Below are positions 55,741 through 64,000 of a DNA stretch of 64,000 nucleotides, piece after piece. The DNA lies in contig SNVD02001129.1 in the NCBI GenBank assembly GCA_013180625.2, positions 81,000-144,999 of the forward strand, read 5' to 3'. The notes under the pieces were generated by a model. That model was given only the letters and a program-made list of their open reading frames with translations, searched no databases and was not told where the DNA came from. The translations under genes were made by a program, and so were the position numbers. Source of the stretch: Boswellia sacra (taxonomy: Eukaryota; Streptophyta; Magnoliopsida; Sapindales; Burseraceae). Position 1 is the first letter of the stretch; every line of letters starts with the position of its first letter.

Positions 55741-58444
55741 TATTAATAGCGACATTTTCAAGCATAGTCATTTATAATTCTATCGTACAATGACTACATC
55801 TGACTTTACAATTATGAATGAGTATGTTGCAGTCACGGAGAGAAAAGAGAAACAAGGGATGCAGAGTGGGCAGGGCCAAAACAGAAGAAGGATTCACCCT
55901 GAAGTGATCCCTCTTTATTTTCTCATAACAAAAGAAATCCAATCCAGTTTTGATTGAGAAAGAAAAGAAATATAGAATAATTTTTTAACAAAGTGCGAAA
56001 ATAACTAAATTCATGGAATGTGTTATGAAAAATAATTAAACCCTAATTAATAACAGGTATGTTAATTGCAGTGTTATTACAGCAAATCTGCCACCAAAAG
56101 ACAAATTAATTGCCCTTTTCTGTTCTCGTTTTGAAGCTTCCAAGTTTTTCTATTGATGAGATTGACGCCATAAATTATCATATATAATTCCTAAGAATAG
56201 TTATTATAATTTGTTATTTAATTATAGTTCTTATGCCACCCCACTGCTTGTGGCACCAGGGGTTGATTGTTAATATACACAATTATCTTTATTAATCTAG
56301 GATTCAGTTAGCCCCACGCAAGGCAAGGCGTTGTGAAATACTCCCGGAACACTGCAACAAAATCATCAATTTGCCTTTGTTATGTTGGTTTTAATTTCTT
56401 TTAAAAGTTGCCCGTTTTTCCGCTGGACATAAGCTTTGAGTTTTTTAAAAGTTCTCTTTATTAATTTTTAGAGTACTAAACCAAAACAGAAGAGGATTTG
56501 AAGCAAGTATATGGTCCCAATTGATACATAATTAATCCCCTACTTATAATTTATATCTTAGAGGAGAGCTAATCAGATGAGGATTTCAAAAGAACAATTA
56601 GTCTTTAAGTTAGTATTATTTCATTTTCCTATATGACCATTGACCAACTTTGGACTAAAAGTTGTATGTATAAAATTACTCAAATAAATTTATCAACCTT
56701 CTCTTCTTTCCCTTATAAATTTATGTGAAGGTTATCATTCTTTTTTTTTTCCTTCAATAAATTTCTTCTATGTAGACTGTTATGTCAAATTATAGAGTTT
56801 AAATTATATGAAAATTATAAGTTTATCCCTATTCAATTATAATAGATCATTTAAGTTAATTTAAAAAACCAGTGAAAATAAAGTTAAAGAAAAGTACTCA
56901 TTTTACGAAAAGATTTAGGAATTCTTAAACAGTGTAGTATGAATTACACGTAACCTACCACAATAATCTTACAACTCCATTTTTATTTTATAAAATTCAA
57001 AAAATTAAATTACAAAAAAGTTTGCCATAATCATTAATATCCAAGACCGTACTTTACTGGAGTGGGCTGGCTGAAACTACTAATCACTGAATAGTAATAA
57101 AACAAAGAATATGGGCTGGATTGGGGGCCCATTCTGACTAACTTCCTGCAAGCCCATCTGACTTTCAGTTGGTCCACATGTCTATCTGGTTCCTGCAAGC
57201 AAAAATAGCATCTGCATGCTGATGTTTGGGGCATGTTTGGGATGATAAATAAGGCCATCTTGTAGTGTAGCTACTGGACACACGCAGACACAGATCAGGT
57301 GCCCTCTCTGCCTGCCGGAAGAACCAAAAAATTATTGTCTGGCTCTGCGCTATTGGATTGGCTGATGGAAAGGAATGCTCTTTTGCTGTTATTTCTTTGG
57401 TTTGGTCCCTGTAGATAGAGACGTTCAAGTTTAATTAACTTACAGCAGCAGATGTGCCATGGACATATATCAATGTGACAAGAGAGCCAAATCACAACTT
57501 CACAATTATTTTAATATAAATACATATCATGCAAAGCATATTGGTCAATAGCATAGGGTGTCTAAATTATTTTTTCTTTTTAAAAAACCTCATTTTGTAA
57601 GAGCTACTAGTTCAAAACTTAATGATGTCTAACAATACCATCGAAAGGAAAATAATTACTATATATTGTGAATTAAATATGTTAACAACATCAACTTATG
57701 TACCACTTGTTATAATTTTTTTCCCATTTTGTCTTAATAATTTGACTCAACCTAATATGTGTAACACCAGAATGGAGTAAAACGGACACTAGTAAAATTA
57801 GTCCGGTCCAAGTCCATTCCCAATCTAAGCCCAAGACTAAAATTTTACGAATGCAGGCTAGAATCGCTCAAAAGCACACATTTTACTAATATTTTTATAT
57901 GCTAACTCAATACATTAGTCAAGAGGGGCTTTTGCTTGGTTGCTCGAACTTCAGAATGTAAAGAAATGGAGTTCATGTCTTAAAGATTCAGGTCTCTGAC
58001 TTATTATTCCCCTTAACTTTGCTTTATTAAATTTTCTGTGCTGGTTCTGTCTTGTTCACATGTTTATTTTACAGACTTATTTTCTCGTAAGTGCATATGC
58101 ACTGCCAAGGTTGCCAGCACAAAGTGAAGAAACTTCTCCTGAAAATTAATTCTTTTGTTCAGTTTTTAGCTTCTTCTTAATATTTTAGTAATATTTTCTT
58201 GCTTGCTGTTGAACTGAAGTGATAAAATGAATGTGGGTGGATGGAGTCTTTTAAGTTGTTATATGAATGATATAATTTCTCCCAAGTAGTTTTTGTTGGA
58301 TTCTATGATTTCATGAAACTAAATAATATTGCATGCAGCTGAAAGTAGTTTTCTGCTTTTCGATATTTCTTGGTAGATATAATTTTTTAATATTTTCTCC
58401 CTTCTAAAGTACCATGGCTTTTTAAAAAAATATTAACACTTAAA
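55741..58444. other. AT-rich intergenic region
   Basis: Holds the second copy (about 56130-56370) of the segment at 53300-53500. A less AT-rich patch at 57030-57480 has three overlapping minus-strand ORFs without a recognisable domain. Nothing else was recognised. Confidence 0.45.
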
Positions 58445-59444
58445 AGCTGGCAATGGGGAAAGTAGACTTCCTTATGAAGAGATGTGTGATGGCCTCCCGA
58501 AAGCATATAACCAAGTGAAGAGAATTCTGGCAGCTCGTTTGCCTGAATCACCAATAAACTTTGATAACTGCATAATGCTTTACACTATAATCTACAATCT
58601 ATCTGATCGCAGTGATGATGAGAAGCTGTATGCAACGTACCGAGAGGTACTTCAAGAATATGTAACTTCAGATATAATGCCTACATTACAAGACAAAAAG
58701 AGTACCACTACCTCATGCTAAGAGAGTTGGTAAAGCAATGGCAAAATTTCAAGGTTATGGGTCGGTGGATGAGTCGATTCTTTCAATTATCGGAACGATT
58801 CTATGTTTGGAAACACGTTGGAAAATTTCCTACGGTTAGTGAAGTTAATTATACCAATTACTTTCTGCGGTCTGGTTTACAAAGAGATTAATATTAATGG
58901 TAAGACAACAAGAGGTGCTGTGATCAGTTTGATTGTGAAGGAACGTGAGGGGGCACAGATTGATAGATCCTTGTTGAAGAATGTTTTGGATCTTTTTGTG
59001 GAATTGCATGTTTACCAACAAGATTTTGAACAATACTGGATTGAAGACGCGGGTTCATAATATTCAAGTAAGGCCTCAAGTTGGATTTTTAAGGATTCGG
59101 GAAAGGATTATATGACAACAGCAGAGGAGGATTTGAAGAAAGAAAGAGAAAGGGTGTCTCATTACTTGCATCCAAGCAGCCTGTCAAAGATGATTGAGAG
59201 AGTGAAACATGAGCTTTTCGTGGTACACTGTAAACTACTCCTTCACAATCAGCCATCTGGATTCCATTTGCTACTCGGACAAGAAAAAAAATTAAGGATC
59301 TTTGCCAGATCGTTCAAGAAAAAGTTGGTGGATTTCAAGAATAAGAATTCATTATATATTATGTATTTCTTCTATCACCGTCAAGTTCTTCCCATCTTTA
59401 AAAGAGGTACATCCTTAGGTCGAAATACGCATGCAATAATATGA
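58445..59444 (+). pseudogene. Cullin-1-like N-terminal pseudogene
   Basis: Cullin-1 is the scaffold of SCF ubiquitin ligases; its N-terminal repeats bind SKP1 and the F-box protein. Translation in order: GLPKAYNQVKRILAARLPES and MLYTIIYNLSDRS (58482 on), then YREVLQEYVTSDIMPTLQDK. After a frameshift near 58705: LMLRELVKQWQNFKVMGRWM (58713-58780). After another frameshift: LVYKEININGKTTRGAVISL, VKEREGAQIDRSLLKNVLDL (58870-59000). After a stop near 59058: EDLKKERERVSHYLHPSS and HELFVVHCKLLLHNQPSG (59112-59270). It ends IFKRGTSLG. The coding text is continuous with no introns over about 280 residues, unlike plant CUL1 genes, which suggests a retrocopy. The central repeats, cullin-homology domain and neddylation region are missing. 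Confidence 0.9.
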
Positions 59445-59869
59445 TCTATTTCAACTGACAACAGATGAGTGACTCAAATTTTCCTCTTTCATGTATATAT
59501 TGTTTTGCTCACTATCACTCTCTATCTTTCAATATGAAAAAAAAAAAATGTAAATAGCTGCGAATTCTGCTCAAGAACTATAGAACTATATATTTTTCCA
59601 CCCATTCACGTACATAATAATAAAGCTCCATCTCAGTTCCACTCATCTTCTCCCCGAGTAACTATGCCTTCCTTTGATTCAAAATTTAAAAAGCAAACAA
59701 GCAGCGCAAAGAAATTAAGGCCTTCAAAATGGGATAGAGTTTAAAGAAACTCGAGGTTTAAACAAAGTCATATCTAAATCCAATTGCAGACATAAAAGCT
59801 AAACTAAAATACAAAAATTACACAATAGAAAAATAAAAAAAATATATAGTAAGGAAGTAGCACTTATTG
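59445..59869. other. AT-rich spacer
   Basis: No supported gene; an A-rich run lies at 59537-59549. Confidence 0.45.
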
Positions 59870-60126
59870 GGCTGGGCAGTCCAACCCTGTTCGCCATCCT
59901 TGATTCGTTCAGGGAGGGCATTGTTGACAACGAGGACATGGCGATAGAGTTCAGCGCCGTCCATGTTGTCCGTAGCAGTCATGTTGTCTGTAGCAGTCGA
60001 TCTATCTTCATCCTTCATAAAACTGACAAAGCTGAAAGAATGATGCTTCTGAATGGCCTGATCTGATGGTGTCTTGAGATCTTTCATGTCACCTAAGGGT
60101 ATGAATGCAGCATGTTCATTTGTACT
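59870..60126 (-). pseudogene. RRM fragment of a cyclophilin-E-like (PPIE) protein
   Basis: The minus-strand ORF starting at 60147 reads HAAFIPLGDMKDLKTPSDQA, then SFSFVSFMKDEDRS, DNMDGAELYRHVLVVN and ALPERIKDGEQGW. This matches the single N-terminal RRM of plant RRM-cyclophilins (peptidyl-prolyl isomerase E type), including the linker after the RRM. The beginning of the RRM (RNP2) and the whole cyclophilin domain are absent. An 18-bp tandem duplication repeats TATDNM within the RRM. It lacks introns over this stretch. A truncated pseudogene next to the cullin fragment. Confidence 0.82.
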
Positions 60127-60158
60127 TGAAAATTGGCCATTCCACAACCTCCTCTACT

Positions 60159-60178
60159 CTTCTTCTTCTTCTTCTTCT
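60159..60178. repeat. CTT microsatellite
   Basis: About six to seven tandem CTT triplets just upstream of the RRM fragment. Confidence 0.9.
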
Positions 60179-60639
60179 GGGAATAGAATCAACAGTCTAC
60201 TCTGGTTCTTGAACACCTATATTGGGCCAAACAACACGTCCTGAGGGCTGAAACGGATACTAATGGGACTAAAAGAATTAAGAAAACATCAAGGGCCAAA
60301 CATAAATTAGAAGTCAAAATCCCTAAAATGATAATAAAATTAAAATTACTAAAACTATCAAATAAATGCAAAACCCATTAGAGTATTTGTAGCTGATGCA
60401 CATAGGTTAAAAATGGCATAATTATAATTAATTATGCATGATTATGATATTTTATTGAAGGACTATTCTAAGCAACTACAAGTATAAGGATTGAAATGAC
60501 ATAAGTGTTTTGGGTTCATTATGAACAGCGAAAATAATTCAGTAGGAGCCTATGAATCAAAAGGGCTTGAAACTAATTAAAATTCAAATGAAGGAGAAAG
60601 TTTATAAATTGAAATGGGAAGAGCACTTGTTCTCCGAAG

Positions 60640-61450
60640 AACAATCGAACGGCACGAGAACAAACGTCATTGGTGAGGGAGCTAGCTAGAATAGCAAACA
60701 TAACAATGAAGATGAAAACATAACGTCTTATCACCTTTGACTTCAACTGTAGGAACATAAGCTACAATCTCCCACACACTTTATGCCAGATGGTGCACTG
60801 AAGGCTGACCTTTATCTTCATTTGAACTCTGGACGTTCCATAACATAGGGCAAAACATGATGAAGTGAAAATAGGAACTATAGAAAAATGCTACCTTTTC
60901 ATATTAGTTGATACTCCAGATTAAGTGTGAAGCAGAGTTAAAAGTCAATTAAAAAAAATCGCCACTTACCATTTTATTATGTACTTGTTGTATAGATATG
61001 TTGAGATAACGCTCCCAACACCATTTATCAAATTTCCAAAACTCTTCACGGTTTTGGCTTATGATTTTTAACGTTGATTTACTTAAGGCTCCTTCACAGA
61101 AAATTTTCATCCTTGGACAGAAGGTCTACCTTTCACCATTCACCCTCAAATGATCAGATGAAGGACACATGAGTCCTACGACAAGAATTTGCAGCAAAGT
61201 CACAATGAATAAAAGGAAAAGCAGAACAATGTAGATGAAAATAGAACTTCCTCCCACCACTTGATTTCTGTTGTAGGAACATGAGCTACAATCTCCTACA
61301 AACTTCATAAAAACATTGCCTTATCCACCCCAGGTGGTTGACGGAAGGCTAAAATCTTTAGAATTCTGGACATTGAGTAACATAAGACACAACAAAATGA
61401 AATGGAATTAAGAACCATAGAGAAATGGTACCTTTTCATATGGGTTGGAA
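60640..61450. repeat. Diverged local direct duplication
   Basis: 60640-60910 and 61160-61450 are similar in the same order: 'gtaggaacataagctacaat', 'actgaaggct', 'ttctggac.tt...aacataag' and 'ctaccttttcatat'. On the minus strand both copies have a short frame with a hydrophobic run (FIFIVMFAILAS; SIFIYIVLLFLLFIVTLLQ) after a basic start. I do not recognise a protein family, and no complete gene is visible. Confidence 0.6.
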
Positions 61451-62599
61451 AAAAAAAACTAGTATTTTTATATTTTGACCATAAAATTACTGAAGCCTCC
61501 AAGCAGAAGGTTGTCTAGTATCATGTAAATAAGACACTTAACATTATATTTTTGAAACTATATTACTAAGTGTGAAGGAGAATTAAAAAAATAAAAATAA
61601 GATGGATATTTTAAATTTTGTATATGAATGTGTACCAGAACAAGCCACAAAGGCAAGTCTGGAGCATGATATGGAGTCGCCTCCCATGTTCTAACCATGG
61701 GAAAATAAGACTCATGACAACTGATCTCTTGCTTCAGGACCTAACCACCTTTCACTCCTTTAAAAATGGGTTTGAGAAGTTAAGTACGGGACTCTACTCG
61801 CCAGGACATGAATCCAATCTCCATTAGGGTTTACTAAGTTCATAGTTTTTATGACATAAATCTTTATCCCATATTGATCCTAAATTCATTTTAAACACAC
61901 AATCAATTTTATCTTAATTAGCCTGTGAGGTGAGAGACATTTTATACATTCAAAGAAAGGAGGAAGGAGAATAGAATTACATATCTTTTGCAAACATGAG
62001 GGAATGAGGAGGAGAATTATAACAATTCTTATAAAAGTACATAAAATAAAGTACATAAAAATAGAGGAAGAGAATAAATTGCAATATTCATTAAATGCAA
62101 CTATAGTTGTGAAATAGAGAAATAAGCATAATGTTTAATAAGCAAAAATAAACCATCTTAGACACTAAATAAGTGCATAAAAATATGCAAATATCATAAA
62201 AAACATAGCAAAATTCAAAAAGGATTAAACCATGAAAATGAGATTTAATAACGCAATGAATCCCTTATCACCATCCTAATTAATCCCCTCATGCATATTA
62301 TACTAACATTAGAATCAAGAAAACAAAGGAAGACAATAAACAAAAAAAAAATGGAACTTAAACCTGAATAGTGACCTCTTGTCATCAATTACGACTCCAT
62401 CACTATTCAATAAAGCATATCCATGCATTTTCAAATATCAGAGATCAAGGTGCAAACATCCAAGCAATAATTCAATTTGAAGTGATGGTCCCTGTCACCA
62501 AATGTAAGCCCACCATTACTCATGATCCCTTTTGAAATTAAGAAGGAAATAAGAAGAAGAAGAAGAAGAAGAAGAAGAATTGAAGCATTCATAAAACAT
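61451..62599. other. AT-rich spacer with an AAG microsatellite
   Basis: (AAG)n at 62551-62579. The Arg-rich ORF 62522-62728 and the Leu-rich ORF 62431-62649 are translations of this microsatellite on the two strands. A less AT-rich patch at 61640-61830 has no recognisable coding sense. Confidence 0.5.
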
Positions 62600-64000
62600 A
62601 AATCATGCATAACTGATGTGTTCGAAACTAGCAAGTATACTAGTCGCACAAGTAATAAAGTGATGAGTAAGATATCGTTCTCACGAGGATTGATTCTAAT
62701 TGAATTTGTTATTTTCCAGCAACAATAAACTAAACAGGAGGGGTTTTGTTGAATGATTAACTAAATGAAATAAGAATGCAAATTAAGAATAACAAAACAA
62801 AAGTTAATTTGAATGGAAGATCAATGAGAGAAATTTGGTTAAGGGATCCTTCTCTACCACAAGATATGGATTTGCAAATTAATCGTAGAATTGTCATCCA
62901 ATTACAGCATTGAAGTTATCAACCGTAGATAACAACAAGCTCTGTTATCCCAATCTTTCCTTACTTTGTTGTTAAATAAAACAGGCTCTTTATTTAATCT
63001 CTATCCATTAAACAACCTAGAACAAGCTCTCTAAATTTAATTCAATGGATGCATTATGAAAAGAAAGACAGGTTGATCTAAGCAATAAACACACAAGCTC
63101 GGATATTTAACTTAGGTTATATTCTCCAATTGCAATCTCTGATCACAATTTTGCTACTAATGATTAGAAATTCAAGACAATTACGGATCAAGATTTCTAG
63201 TCTAGCAATAGACAATATCCAGATTATATTCAGTTGGCCACCCAAATACAATCCAGCAAGCAATCATAAGCATTAAACATGGGAAAATACAAGCAACTTC
63301 AATTAGAGAATTGGATAACAATTCCTTGCACAATCAATTCACAAAAACCATATCAAGGGCTTTGAAATCACCCTCAACCAATTCAGATTCAGTTACACAT
63401 GTTTAAGAACAATACAAATACAATACAATATGGAGACATTCCAGAAAATGGAAGGGAAAGGGAAAACTTAGCAAATTTGATGAAAATCTCTCAAGATTGT
63501 AGTTCTTCCTCTTTCCAAGCCTTCAATATCCTTCAAGAACTCCAAGAGATGAGAGAAATCCAAAGATGCAGCCTCTTCCACGTTCTCCCCTCTTCAAGTT
63601 ATCAAAATAAAACCCTAAAATGTGTTTAAATACTCTGCTACAGTGAATTGCTACAGTGCCCCGTATTATACATGCTACAGTGACTTGTGGAATTATATTT
63701 CTATACATCTCACACTGTTTTGATTAGAACTTTTGGTACACTGAATGGATTTATAAACCGTAAATTTCTCCAGAAAACAGACTTCGAGAGTTTTCCAACG
63801 GTATATAATATGTCGTCGGGTTCATTGTATATCAATACAATTAAATCCGAGAAGATCACTGACTAGCAGAGGTGAAAATGAAGGTTTTTACTCCATTTTT
63901 GTGCAAGTTGCTCCAAAACTCCTACAAACATCAAAACCACACAAAAACATAAAAAATACCAAGGAATATAGCAAAGAAACATGGACGAATTGATATAAAA
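62600..64000. repeat. Possible untranslated or LTR region of a large gypsy-type retroelement
   Basis: The text around 62625-62690 ('actagcaagtatactagtcg', 'gtaataaagtgatgagtaag', 'atcgttctcacgaggattg') resembles a block I associate with non-coding regions of plant Ty3-gypsy Tat/Athila-type elements. Repeated 'ctacagtg' words at 63637-63680 also fit. No ends, primer-binding site or coding region are visible. The identification rests on recollection of similar text and is weak. Confidence 0.3.

Noticed and set aside
57034..57495. Three overlapping minus-strand ORFs in a less AT-rich patch
   Set aside because: No recognisable motif, and the frames overlap with no sign of splicing or homology.
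62431..62728. Arg-rich and Leu-rich ORFs on opposite strands
   Set aside because: Both come from reading the AAG microsatellite at 62551-62579.

Overview
This is nuclear DNA from a flowering plant, most likely a eudicot. It is AT-rich and intron-bearing, and it is dominated by nested transposable elements of plant families: Ty1-copia, Ty3-gypsy-type LTRs, Mutator-like (MULE), CACTA and a tRNA-derived SINE. The host-gene relics are plant-type (NLR resistance gene, FAR1-related factor, cullin-1, RRM-cyclophilin). I saw no clearly functional host gene. The only intact, recognisable ORF is a small GRF zinc-finger gene carried by a MULE. I could not name the species.

Layout: (1) 1-2167, a decayed Ty3-gypsy-type LTR on the minus strand. 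(2) 2168-30570, a local segmental duplication. A ~3.4-kb block 'X' occurs three times (2168-5550; 8106-9457 plus 15880-17583; 19185-22676), and a ~1.25-kb block 'Z' occurs twice (17594-18840; 29256-30570). A 480-bp tandem triplication lies at 6160-7500. X copy B is split by a minus-strand copia element (9458-15879, TSD ATTAT). X copy C has gained a SINE (about 21373-21537). A ~115-bp tandem repeat after copy C is split by a 5,969-bp MULE (22987-28955, perfect 9-bp TSD). The MULE carries a dead transposase and a convergent, intact GRF zinc-finger/coiled-coil/membrane-anchor gene. (3) 31341-36310, a broken FAR1-related gene on the minus strand. (4) 37490-38536, an NLR pseudogene interrupted by a 334-bp fold-back insertion. 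(5) 39073-42624, a non-autonomous CACTA element with dense hairpin arrays and a captured copia integrase fragment. (6) 43445-48548, a complete-length but dead copia element (TSD GTTTG). (7) 50490-53143, two gypsy LTR halves in head-to-head orientation. (8) 54407-55320, a MULE-type MITE (perfect 9-bp TSD) filled with a 32-bp minisatellite; it splits a second copy of block 'Y' (first copy 5551-6159). (9) 58445-60126, cullin-1 and RRM pseudogene fragments. (10) 60640-64000, a local duplication and a possible retroelement 3' region.

Paralogous empty sites inside the window (X, Y, the 115-bp repeat, the NLR reading frame) fix the ends of several insertions without outside data. Coordinates of TSD-bounded elements are precise; block edges without a TSD are approximate. 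All family assignments come from reading motifs by eye, not from database searches.
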